This document shows positions 42,382 through 50,693 of a DNA stretch of 64,000 bases, piece after piece (the stretch's first letter is position 1; each line of letters begins with the position of its first letter). The DNA lies in the NCBI GenBank assembly GCA_963739995.1, contig CAVUCH010000008.1, positions 1 through 64,000 of the forward strand, in the 5' to 3' direction. Below the pieces are notes generated by a model, which was not told the DNA's origin, made no database searches, and saw only the letters and a program-made list of their open reading frames with translations. A program made the position numbers and the translations under genes. This DNA comes from CAVUCH01 sp963739995 (GTDB lineage Bacteria; Acidobacteriota; Vicinamibacteria; Vicinamibacterales; JAENWD01).

Positions 42382-44415
42382 ATGAGTCACACGCCTGTCC
42401 GCAGGACGAGTGTCCGTCCCATTCCTATCCGAACGGGCAGGTGGCTGCCGACGCCCCTGGACACGCCGGTGGCGGGCTGGCGCGCCTTCATCACCGTCGC
42501 GGTCATCAGTGCCGCTGTGACCGCCATCGCCGTCGTCTTGGTGTCCCAAAGATCCGCAATCTGGCTCCTGATCGTCGCAGCGGCCCCCCTGTATCTGGCG
42601 TACTGCACGCATCTGCAGTCGCTTGCACGGACGGAGTCGAGCCGGCGCCACTTCGAGGAGCTCTCCGAGCTCCACTTGTCGACAGTCGAGGCTCTGGCAC
42701 TCGCGATCGACGCCAAGGATCAGACGGCCACCTCGCACATCCGCCGGGTGCAGCGATACGCCGCCGCCGTCGCGGAGGCAATCGGAATGACGCCCGACGA
42801 GGTGCAGGGCGTGCGCATGGCCGCCCTCCTGCACGACATCGGCAAGCTCGCCGTACCCGAACACATCCTGGCGAAGCCGGGTCCCCTCACCGACGAGGAG
42901 TTCCGGAAGGTGCAGATCCACCCCCAGATCGGTGCGGAGATCATCGGCGCGGTACCGTTCCCGTACCCGGTGGCTCCGCTCATCCTGTCGCATCACGAGC
43001 GCTGGGATGGAAAGGGTTATCCGAAGCGTCTCAAGGGCGAGCAGATCCCGCTCGGGGCGAGGATTCTCTCGGTGGTCGACTACTTCGACGCACTGACGTC
43101 GGACCGGCCCTATCACGCCGCCCTCAGTGACTCCGAGGCCCTCGCAATCATCCGCGGCGAGGCGTCCGCCGCGCTCGATCCCGCGGTCGTGACGCTCTTC
43201 GTATCCATGCTCCCGCAGCTGCGGGCCAATGCCGCGCGCAAGCCCGAGCTGACCCGCCACTTCTCGTTCGCCGGCGGGACGTACCTGGCCCCGACCACCC
43301 TGGACGGTCGCGACGAAGCGAAGGTGTTCCGGCAGATCGCCCACGCGCACCGGGAGATCTACGCCCTCTACGATATCGCCCAGTCGATGGGCACCGGTCT
43401 CGGCGTCTCGGATACGATGGCGCTCATCGCATCGAAGCTGCGGCACGTCGTGCCGTTCGCATCGTGCGCGCTCTTCTTCTACGATGCCACCACCGAGACG
43501 TTCGGATGCCGCTTTGCGACCGGAGTCGACGCGGCGCTGCTGCGCCGCCTCGTGATCAGGCAGGGCGAGGGCGTCGTCGGATGGGTGGGGGCGAACCGCC
43601 TTCCTCTCCTGAACGGACGGCCCGCCGCGGATTTCGATGCCGCAGGTATCTCGAACGAGACGACGCTGGTCTGCTCGCTGGTGTCGCCGCTCACCGTTCG
43701 TGATCGCCTGGTGGGCACGCTGGCCGTGTACGCCACCCGCGCGACGACCTTCACCGAGAATCACCGGCGCCTGCTCGATCGGGTGTCGGAGCAGGCCGCG
43801 GGCGTCATCAGCAACGCGCTGGTCTTCGAGCAGGCGAAGCACGACTCGCTCACCGATCCGCTGACGGGCCTCCCGAACGCACGCTTCATGTTCGCGCATC
43901 TCGCACGCGAACTGGCGCGCGCGGCGCGACTGCAGTCCGAGGTCTCGGTGCTGGTGATGGACATCGACGAGTTCAAGTCGATCAACGACCGCTTCGGACA
44001 TCCGGTCGGGGATCGCGCGCTCCGCGAGGTCGCGCAGGTCATGCGCTGCGCCATCCGCCCGTACGACAGCTGTGTACGGTATGCCGGTGACGAGTTCGTC
44101 ATCGTGCTCTCCGGGTGTGGCCCCGCCGTCGCGGAGCTCAAGCGCCGCGAGCTGCAGCAGCTCCTCGAGGAACTGCGCTTCGAGGCCTCCCCCGGGAACA
44201 TCGTGGAGCTCGGGGGCAGCGTCGGGCTGGCCTCGTTCCCCATCGATGGCGACACGCACGAAGCACTGCTCGCGGTTGCCGACCGCCGTATGTATGAGGA
44301 CAAGGCCCGCCGAAAACCGGCGCCAACCGCCGCGCCGCCGCCGGCTGATGCGAACGACGGGGCTACCGCGTTTGCTAAGATCGACAGACCCGCCTCCGCC
44401 CAACGCATGTTCTGA
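42382..44415 (+). CDS. HD-GYP / GAF / GGDEF cyclic-di-GMP signalling protein
   Basis: 677 residues. Two transmembrane helices (about 35-75) precede an HD-GYP phosphodiesterase domain (HDIGK about 151, HHERWDGKGYP about 203). A GAF sensor (about 325-480) and a C-terminal diguanylate cyclase domain follow. The cyclase signature reads YAGDEF (about 567), a variant that keeps the catalytic D and E. So the protein can in principle both make and break c-di-GMP, in an order (HD-GYP first) opposite to most hybrids. The C-terminal 50 residues are Pro/Ala rich. It probably works at the inner membrane. No partner gene is evident. Confidence 0.9.
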   Translation: MSHTPVRRTSVRPIPIRTGRWLPTPLDTPVAGWRAFITVAVISAAVTAIAVVLVSQRSAIWLLIVAAAPLYLAYCTHLQSLARTESSRRHFEELSELHLSTVEALALAIDAKDQTATSHIRRVQRYAAAVAEAIGMTPDEVQGVRMAALLHDIGKLAVPEHILAKPGPLTDEEFRKVQIHPQIGAEIIGAVPFPYPVAPLILSHHERWDGKGYPKRLKGEQIPLGARILSVVDYFDALTSDRPYHAALSDSEALAIIRGEASAALDPAVVTLFVSMLPQLRANAARKPELTRHFSFAGGTYLAPTTLDGRDEAKVFRQIAHAHREIYALYDIAQSMGTGLGVSDTMALIASKLRHVVPFASCALFFYDATTETFGCRFATGVDAALLRRLVIRQGEGVVGWVGANRLPLLNGRPAADFDAAGISNETTLVCSLVSPLTVRDRLVGTLAVYATRATTFTENHRRLLDRVSEQAAGVISNALVFEQAKHDSLTDPLTGLPNARFMFAHLARELARAARLQSEVSVLVMDIDEFKSINDRFGHPVGDRALREVAQVMRCAIRPYDSCVRYAGDEFVIVLSGCGPAVAELKRRELQQLLEELRFEASPGNIVELGGSVGLASFPIDGDTHEALLAVADRRMYEDKARRKPAPTAAPPPADANDGATAFAKIDRPASAQRMF

Positions 44416-44466
44416 GCTTCCGGTCCCCATGGCCTGGAGCGTCCGAGCGGGTTGCCCGTGCCCTCG

Positions 44467-45171
44467 ATGCCGACACTCCGCGTACGGGAAGTGGCGCAGG
44501 CCACACCACGCTCCCTGATCGTGCAACTGGATCTCGCCGGGGCCGTGCTCGAGTACCGCGCCGGGCAGGCGGTGCTCGTCGGCCAGAGCGGCCAGCCCCT
44601 CCAACGACCGTACTCCCTGGCGCTCGCGCCGCACGAAGCACGCGAGAGCGGCGCACTCGAACTGCTCGTGGGGCTCGATGCCGAGGGGTCGCCGGGGCCT
44701 CACCTCACTGGCCTCGGGGCTGGGATGAGCGCGGAGGTCGACGGTCCGATTGGAACATTCCAGCTCCCGGAACATCCGCGCGAGCGTCACCTCCTCTTCG
44801 TCGCCGGAGGAACCGGGATCGCGCCGCTGCGCGCGATGATGCACGATGCGCTCGCACGCGGAGAACAATGGACCGTGTCGTTGGTGTACAGCGCCCGGAC
44901 CGGCGACGAGTTCGCGTACGGCGATGAGTTGCGCACGCTGGCGAAGGCACGGCGCATCCAGCTCTGGCAGACGGTGACGCGGGAGCCGGCGGAGGCGTGG
45001 ACCGGCTGGCGGGGACGGATTGCCCTGCACCACCTTCAGGAGATGGTGCAGGATCCTGAGACACTGTGCTTCGTCTGTGGACCCCACGCGCTCGTCGAAG
45101 ACGTTCCACGGCTGCTGCAGCAGGCCGGCGTGCAACCGGACCGGATCAGAACCGAAGACTGGGGCGGTTGA
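44467..45171 (+). CDS. FAD/NAD(P)-binding oxidoreductase (ferredoxin reductase type)
   Basis: 234 residues from ATG 44467 (TTG 44452 and GTG 44458 are in frame). The FAD-binding motif RPYSLALAPHE (RxYS), the nucleotide motif VAGGTGIAPLRAMM and the C-terminal CFVCGPHALVEDV define the FNR superfamily. There is no 2Fe-2S domain, so it needs an external electron partner. It is located 51 bases after the signalling gene in the same direction. The physiological acceptor is unknown. Confidence 0.85.
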   Translation: MPTLRVREVAQATPRSLIVQLDLAGAVLEYRAGQAVLVGQSGQPLQRPYSLALAPHEARESGALELLVGLDAEGSPGPHLTGLGAGMSAEVDGPIGTFQLPEHPRERHLLFVAGGTGIAPLRAMMHDALARGEQWTVSLVYSARTGDEFAYGDELRTLAKARRIQLWQTVTREPAEAWTGWRGRIALHHLQEMVQDPETLCFVCGPHALVEDVPRLLQQAGVQPDRIRTEDWGG

Positions 45172-45205
45172 GCCAGGGCCGATCTAATCGAGGGCGAAGG
45201 GGTTG

Positions 45206-45514
45206 CTAAGGTGAGACCTGCAACGTGGATTTCACGTCCGTGACACCGGTCACCTTGCGCGCGAGCGCAATCGCCGTCTGCTCCTCCTGACGCGTCTTCA
45301 CGCCACCCGAGAGCGTCACCACGCCCTTGAAGGTATCGACGTCGATCTTGAGGCCTCCGACTGCGGGGTCGTTCAGGAGCGCCGTCTTCACCTGCGCTGT
45401 GATCGTTGCGTCGTCAATCGTGTCACCCACACTCTTGCCGCAGGCGCCCGCGAGCAGCGGCGCCACCAGCACGATCGCGAGCAGCACGCTCGTCCACTTG
45501 GTCCCTGTCGTCAT
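45206..45514 (-). CDS. BON-domain lipoprotein
   Basis: 102 residues. The lipoprotein signal peptide has a cysteine at LLAGAC. One BON domain (DATITAQVKTALLNDPAVGGLKIDVDTFKGVVTLSGGV..) follows. BON domains bind phospholipid in OsmY-like envelope proteins. Small, single-domain, convergent with the flavoreductase gene. Confidence 0.9.
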   Translation of the reverse strand: MTTGTKWTSVLLAIVLVAPLLAGACGKSVGDTIDDATITAQVKTALLNDPAVGGLKIDVDTFKGVVTLSGGVKTRQEEQTAIALARKVTGVTDVKSTLQVSP

Positions 45515-45609
45515 CCAGTAACCTCCGGGCTGAAACAGAGCAAAGGAAATGCCGGACGGCGGCAGATGAGGCAGCTCAGGTCCAAGTCTGTCCGCGCAGG
45601 CAGGCGGTT

Positions 45610-46383
45610 TCAGATTCCCATGATGTTGAATCCGCCGTCCACGGGGATCACGCTGCCGGTGATCCCGCGGCCGGCGGGACCGAGGAGGAATCGCGCGGTG
45701 TCGCCCACCTCGGCGGTCTCGACGTTTCGCCGCAGCGGGGCGCGTTCCCTGTAGACCTGCAGAATCTTCGAGAAACCGCCAATCCCTGCCGCAGCCAGCG
45801 TCTTGATCGGCCCCGCCGAGATCGCGTTCACCCGGATGTTCTGCGGTCCCAGCTCACTTGCCAGGTATCGGACGCTCGCCTCGAGGGCGGCCTTTGCGAC
45901 ACCCATGACGTTGTAGTTCTCGAACACGCGTTCGCTGCCCAGGTACGTGAGGGTGAGCACGCTGCCGCCACCGCGCGCGGCCATCAGCGGCGCAACGCCC
46001 CGCGTCAGCGCGATCAGGGAATAGGCGCTCACGTCGAGCGCAATCCGGAACCCCTCGCGCGACGTGTTGAGGAAGGGCGAAGTGATCTCCTCGCGCGGCG
46101 CGAAGGCGGCGCCGTGCACCAGGAAATCGAGGCCGCCGAACTCGCGCTCCACGCTGGTCATGAGATCTGCGATCTGCGCGTCGTTCGTCACATCGCAGGG
46201 CAGGATCAGGGGCTCTGTCAGCTCGCTCGCGAGCTCGCGCACGTTCTCCTCGAGGCGCTCGCCCTGATAGGTCACCGCGAGCCGCGCGCCAGCCGCCGCG
46301 GCCGCCTTCGCAATCGCCCACGCGATCGATCGCTTGTTGGCGATGCCAACAATCAGCCCGAACTTACCGGTCAGTTCACTCAT
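45610..46383 (-). CDS. fabI: Enoyl-[acyl-carrier-protein] reductase (NADH)
   Basis: 257 residues from ATG 46383. It is a short-chain dehydrogenase of FabI type: GLIVGIANKRSIAWAIAKA, YQGE, SLIALTRG, catalytic Tyr147, Tyr157 and Lys164 (YLGSERVFENYNVMGVAKAAL), IRVNAISAGPIKTLAAAGI. It carries out the last reduction of each fatty-acid elongation round and is the triclosan target in other bacteria. The neighbours are unrelated. Confidence 0.96.
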   Translation of the reverse strand: MSELTGKFGLIVGIANKRSIAWAIAKAAAAAGARLAVTYQGERLEENVRELASELTEPLILPCDVTNDAQIADLMTSVEREFGGLDFLVHGAAFAPREEITSPFLNTSREGFRIALDVSAYSLIALTRGVAPLMAARGGGSVLTLTYLGSERVFENYNVMGVAKAALEASVRYLASELGPQNIRVNAISAGPIKTLAAAGIGGFSKILQVYRERAPLRRNVETAEVGDTARFLLGPAGRGITGSVIPVDGGFNIMGI

Positions 46384-46593
46384 ATCGCCTCGGGGATGTT
46401 GCGCCGCACGCGGCAGGCATGGACCACGCGTGTCGGGCACACGTTACTACGAGGCGCCCGGCGGGCACACGCCTGCGCCGGTAGATGCACACGTGCGGCG
46501 ATTCACTAAGGACGGATGCGCGTGATGGACTGTTGCGCGGGTGCCACAAGGGCCGTGACCCGTCGGGGACGGGGCGACGATCACGCGTCAGGG

Positions 46594-47283
46594 CTACTTC
46601 GTGCGCTTCTTGCCACCGCGCCGTCGATGCTGTGGTGGGCCCTGGCGTTCGCCCTGCGCCGGACGCGCACGATTGCCGTGTCCGTGCGGCCCGCCGGGGG
46701 TTGCGCCGGCGTTGCGGCGTCCTCCGAACTCGAAGCCTCCGCCGTTGGCGCCCTGCCCGGCCGGACCGCGGCGGCCCGCCCCGCCCCCGGGCCGGAAGCG
46801 CCCAGGTCTGGCGAGCGGCTGGCGAATCGTGAACTCCGGAGCCTGGCGGGTGGGCGCCTCCCCGACGGGACGCGGCAGTGTGGCCCGGATCAGCGGCCGA
46901 TGTACGGGGCCTTCCACCTCGTCCACCGGGTCGGGCTTCGGCTCCACCGCGGCCGCCGCGACGACGTCAGCGGTGGCGTCAGTGGCAGCCTCGGATTCGT
47001 GCGCGGGCGAGGACCCGTCCGACTGCTCGGACCCGGATGTATTGGGCTTGCGTGGCATCCCGGCGAGAACCTCCTGATAGAGCGCGCCGGGTGCGGCTTT
47101 CTTTTTCCGCTGTGGCGGCACCTTGGCGTGCTTGAATTCGTGCTCGGTGTCACAAGTCGAGCAGCGGGTCTGCTTCACGTCCTGATCGACCATGGCGACG
47201 ATGGCGTGGTTGGTGACACGTCGCTCGCGTGGACAGTAGTCATCGACGATATCGCCAAGTCGCAGCTGACGCTGTTGCATCAA
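46594..47283 (-). CDS. Zinc-ribbon protein with basic Gly/Arg-rich tail
   Basis: 229 residues. The N-terminal 60 residues contain Cys17 and a later CSTC pair (41, 44), a probable single zinc site (DYCPRERR..TRCSTCDTEHEF). An acidic/Ala-rich linker follows (about 80-120), then a strongly basic Gly/Arg/Pro-rich C-terminal third (GRFRPGGGAGRRGPAG.., HRRRGGKKRTK). The layout suggests nucleic-acid binding. I do not recognise a named family. Confidence 0.7.
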   Translation of the reverse strand: MMQQRQLRLGDIVDDYCPRERRVTNHAIVAMVDQDVKQTRCSTCDTEHEFKHAKVPPQRKKKAAPGALYQEVLAGMPRKPNTSGSEQSDGSSPAHESEAATDATADVVAAAAVEPKPDPVDEVEGPVHRPLIRATLPRPVGEAPTRQAPEFTIRQPLARPGRFRPGGGAGRRGPAGQGANGGGFEFGGRRNAGATPGGPHGHGNRARPAQGERQGPPQHRRRGGKKRTK

Positions 47284-47375
47284 CCCTCCAGACGGGAGTG
47301 AGAAGTAGGGGTCACACGCAGGACGGGCGCCGCAAAGTCTAACAGAGCCGCAAAGTTATGCGCAACACCATCGTG

Positions 47376-48752
47376 TCAACGTGAACGCAGCCATGTGCAT
47401 AGCTCGCCGTGGGCCGCCAGGACCGCTTCCGGACGTGTCGACTGCGGTGTCCGTCTGGCCGCCACCGAGGCCGCCGCCGTAATCCGCGGCACGATGTCAT
47501 CCCCAAACAGATCGCTGAACCCCCGCCACTCGGCCGGGCTCAATTCCTCGAACGACCGCCCCTCGGCGAGCAGCCGTCGCGTCATCGCACCCACCAGCTC
47601 GTGCGCCCGCCTGAACGGGACGCCGCGGGCCACGAGGTAGTCAGCGACATCGGTAGCAAGTAACAAGCCGCTGGCGGCGCGAGCGGCCCGGTCGCGGTTC
47701 ACCGTCAGCCCGTCCACGACCACTCCAACTGCCTCGAGCGAGGCTGCGAGCGTCGCATCCGCGTCGAAGACCGCTTCCTTATCCTCCTGCAGGTCCTTGT
47801 TGTACCCGCTCGGCAGCCCTTTCATCGTCGCGAGCCAGCCGGCGAGGTGGCCGATGGCACGGCCCGTCTTCCCGCGCACGAGCTCGAGCGGGTCGGGGTT
47901 CTTCTTCTGCGGCATCATGCTGCTGCCCGTGGAGGACGCATCCGACAACTCGAAAAACGCGTGCTCCTCGCCGCTGAAGATGATGATGTCCTCCGCCAGG
48001 CGGCTCAGGTGGACCATCGCGAGCGCGCACGCATGCAGGAAAGACGACACGAAATCACGATCCGACGAAGCATCGATGCTGTTGGTCACGACGCGTGAGA
48101 AGCCCAGGCGAGCCGCGAGGGCGGAGGTGTCGATCGCATAATTGGTGCCTGCCACGGCGCCCGATCCGAGGGGCAGCGCGTCGGCTTCAGCGGCAACAGC
48201 ATCGAGGCGTGCGTGGTCGCGGCGCAGCGCGGCGGCGTGTGCGAGCAGGAAGTGTGCGATGAGCACGGGCTGGGCCCGCCGCAGATGTGTGTACGCCGGC
48301 ATCAGCGACGTCCCGCACCGCTCCGCGAGATCGGCCAGCGCGCCGATGACCGCGGCGAGGCCCCCCTGCAGCACCGCCGTTCGCCTCCGGAGGTACAGCC
48401 GGAGATCGAGCGACACCTGCTCGTTGCGTGAGCGACCGGTGTGCAGCCGGCGGCCCGCATCGCCGATACGCTCGACCAACTGCCGTTCTACGAACGAGTG
48501 CACATCCTCGTCCGGGCCGGTCACGAATGCCGGATCGCGGCGCCCACGCTCGAGGATGTCCGCCAGGCCCGTCCGGATGGCATCGGCATCCTCCACCGAC
48601 AGCACACCGGCGTCGCTGAGGGCCTCGCTCCAGGCCAGGCTTCCGACGCAGTCATCCTCGAAGAGCCGCCGGTCGAAGCGGAAGGATGCGTTGAAGTCGA
48701 ACACGGCAGCGTTCGGCTCGGCGTCGAAGCGGCCAGACCAGAGATGCGACAT
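47376..48752 (-). CDS. argH: Argininosuccinate lyase
   Basis: 458 residues. ArgH splits argininosuccinate to arginine and fumarate. Signatures: LWSGRFDAEPN at the start, DEDVHSFVERQLVERIG, HTGRSRNEQVSLDLRLY, TNYAIDT and the superfamily motif GSSMMPQKKNPD. Full length. It is the last gene of the leftward argR-argG-argH unit, 21 bases after the argG stop. Confidence 0.96.
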   Translation of the reverse strand: MSHLWSGRFDAEPNAAVFDFNASFRFDRRLFEDDCVGSLAWSEALSDAGVLSVEDADAIRTGLADILERGRRDPAFVTGPDEDVHSFVERQLVERIGDAGRRLHTGRSRNEQVSLDLRLYLRRRTAVLQGGLAAVIGALADLAERCGTSLMPAYTHLRRAQPVLIAHFLLAHAAALRRDHARLDAVAAEADALPLGSGAVAGTNYAIDTSALAARLGFSRVVTNSIDASSDRDFVSSFLHACALAMVHLSRLAEDIIIFSGEEHAFFELSDASSTGSSMMPQKKNPDPLELVRGKTGRAIGHLAGWLATMKGLPSGYNKDLQEDKEAVFDADATLAASLEAVGVVVDGLTVNRDRAARAASGLLLATDVADYLVARGVPFRRAHELVGAMTRRLLAEGRSFEELSPAEWRGFSDLFGDDIVPRITAAASVAARRTPQSTRPEAVLAAHGELCTWLRSR

Positions 48753-48773
48753 GGGCGGTGTGTCTCCTGACGG

Positions 48774-49995
48774 CTACTCGGCGTGCGAGGGTGCCGGGTT
48801 TGCCACGCGCGCAGCCGTGCGGGCGAACGTCTCCACCGGGAGACCCCAGATTCGGACGAACCCGTCGGCGGCCGAGTGATCGAACCTGTCCCCGTCCCCG
48901 TAGGTGCTGAGGTTCGGATCGGTACACGCCGTGCGGCGACCGCCGTCCCACGACCTGACAGTCGCCCCGAAACAGCTTCACCCGCACTTCGCCGGTCACG
49001 CGGTGCTGCACAGCGGCGACGAACGCGTCCATCGCCTCGCGGGCGTCGGTGAACCAGAGGCCGTTGTACACCAGGTCGGCGTAGGCGGCGCCCAGATGCC
49101 GCGAGATGCGATCGAGCTCGCGCGTGGTGACGAACGCCTGCAGGTCGCGGTGCGCGGCGTGGAGCACGACGGCGGCGGGCGCCTCGTGGACCTCACGTGA
49201 CTTGATGCCGAGCAACCGGTTCTCCACCATGTCCACGCGTCCGACGCCATGGTGCCCGGCAATCGTCGCGACGGCGCCGATCAGCTCCACGAGCGACATC
49301 CGGACGCCGTTGAGCGCAACGGGCACGCCGGCTTCGAACGTCAGCTCGACGTACGCCGGGTCCGCCGGGCCGAGCTCGACGCGGCGGGTGAGCGTGAACA
49401 CGTCTGCGGGCGGTTCCGCCCAGGGGTCTTCGAGGGCTCCGCAGGAGACCGACCGTCCCCACAGGTTCGCGTCCGTGCTGTACGGATGCTCAACGGTGGC
49501 GGCCACCGGGATCCCGCGGGCGTCGGCATACGCGATCTCCTGCGCGCGCGTCATGCTCCATCCGCGCGCGGGTGCGAGGATGCGCAGCGAGGGGTTGAGC
49601 GCCCGCACGGCGAGATCGAGCCGAGCCTGGCCGTTGCCCTTGCCCGTCGAACCGTGGGCAATCGCGGTGGCGCCTTCCATCGCGGCGAGCTCGACGAGCT
49701 TCTGCGCCATCAGCGGCCGTGCCAGGGCGGCGGCGAGGGGATACCGGCCCTCGTAGAGCGCCCCCGCCTGCAGCGCCGGCATGACGAACCCCCGCGCGAA
49801 CGCCTCGCACACGTCGAGCACGTGCGCGCGCACGGCGCCCGCCGCGAGCGCGCGCTCTCTTACCTGGTTCAGCTCGCTGCCCTGCCCGAGGTCGAGCGTC
49901 ACCGCAACGACCTCGGCGCCCCGCGTCTCGGCGAGCCACGGGATTGCCACCGACGTGTCGAGCCCGCCGGAGTAGGCCAGGACGATGCGTTCCAT
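48774..49995 (-). CDS. argG: Argininosuccinate synthase, frameshifted near the 3' end
   Basis: ATG 49995 with AGGAGA 9 bases upstream. The N-terminal PP-loop (VLAYSGGLDTSVAIPW), GSTGKGNGQARLD, EHPYSTDANLWGRS and HHGVGRVDMVENRLLGIKSREVHEAPAA are all ArgG. The reading frame is lost at VGRRSPHGVY: one extra base at about 48921-48922 moves the expected tail (DPNLSTYGDGDRFDHSAADGF.. to the TAG at 48774) into another frame. Repaired length is 406 residues, normal for the family. Since the rest of the arginine pathway is intact, an assembly error is likely. ArgG ligates citrulline and aspartate. Confidence 0.92.
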
Positions 49996-50060
49996 GCGTG
50001 CAGGTCTCCTGCGCCGCGGGCTCGGCCCCGGGGCGCTCTTCGCGTCCGTCGTGCGTGTGA

Positions 50061-50513
50061 TCAGCGGCCGATGATGTCGCGGACGCGCGTTTCGAAGACA
50101 GTCGCCCGCCTCGGGTCGCGCAGGATGACGAGGATGGTGTCGTCGCCGGCGATGGTGCCGACCACCTCGACGAGGTGCGCGCGGTCGATCGCGAGCGCCG
50201 TCACGTTCGCCTGCCCGGGCGGCGTCTTGAGCACGACGAACTGCTGCACGCGGTCGGCCTCGATCACCGAATCGCCGATCGCCCGGGTCAGGGCGGGTGT
50301 ACCCGTGGCCGCCGGCGGCGCAGGCGCGGTGGCGCGCTGGTAGGCGCCATCCACGGCGCGCTTGACGAGGCCGAGCTCCTTGATGTCGCGCGAAATCGTC
50401 GCCTGCGTGGCCACGACGCCTTGCGCGCGCAGGCCCCGCCGCAACTGTTCCTGGTTGCGGATGGACTCCCGGTCGAGCAGCTGGAGGATCAGGGACTGGC
50501 GCCGTGTCTTCAT
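50061..50513 (-). CDS. argR: Arginine repressor
   Basis: 150 residues. The N-terminal winged helix (QATISRDIKELGLVK) and the C-terminal oligomerisation and arginine-binding part (VVGTIAGDDTILVILRD) are clear, separated by an Ala/Pro linker longer than usual. It represses arginine genes when arginine is abundant. It is first in the argR-argG-argH unit. Its own start region shares a TATAAT-12 bases-TGCATAAA layout with the argC promoter, so autoregulation is likely. Confidence 0.95.
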   Translation of the reverse strand: MKTRRQSLILQLLDRESIRNQEQLRRGLRAQGVVATQATISRDIKELGLVKRAVDGAYQRATAPAPPAATGTPALTRAIGDSVIEADRVQQFVVLKTPPGQANVTALAIDRAHLVEVVGTIAGDDTILVILRDPRRATVFETRVRDIIGR

Positions 50514-50541
50514 TGTTTATGCAGACGGACGGGTAATTATA
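50514..50541 (-). promoter_or_regulatory. argR promoter -10 and TGCATAAA element
   Basis: On the minus strand TATAAT (50541-50536) is followed after 12 bases by TGCATAAACA (50523-50514), directly before the argR ATG. No ribosome-binding site is visible. The same arrangement with the same 12-base gap occurs before argC. The shared motif is a candidate ArgR half-site. Confidence 0.6.
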
Positions 50542-50553
50542 CACTCTTGGCCA

Positions 50554-50621
50554 CAGGCTGCAGGCGCCGGGCTGCGGGCCTGTCGGCCAGACGATGGCTG
50601 AAGGCTGGCGCCTGCAGCCTG
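50554..50621. repeat. 15-bp inverted repeat in the argR-argC spacer
   Basis: CAGGCTGCAGGCGCC (50554-50568) is the exact reverse complement of GGCGCCTGCAGCCTG (50607-50621), with 38 bases between. The arms lie upstream of both divergent promoters. They may be part of regulation or may be a dispersed GC-rich repeat. Confidence 0.7.
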
Positions 50622-50641
50622 CAGCCGCAGCGCGACCAGGT

Positions 50642-50690
50642 TTGACCTCTAAGTCGCCCTCCCGTATAATCATCCGCTCGGTTGCATAAA
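50642..50690 (+). promoter_or_regulatory. argC operon promoter with probable ArgR operator
   Basis: TTGACC (50642-50647), 17-base spacer and TATAAT (50665-50670) form the best sigma-70-type promoter in the window. TGCATAAA (50683-50690) follows 12 bases after the -10, matching the argR promoter. Its position over the transcription start would let ArgR block initiation. Confidence 0.75.
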
Positions 50691-50693
50691 AAC

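Noticed and set aside
42163..45135. A 990-codon open frame on the minus strand
   Set aside because: It is the antisense of the HD-GYP/GGDEF and reductase genes. Composition is shadow-like (Arg/His rich, no domains); high GC makes long antisense frames common.
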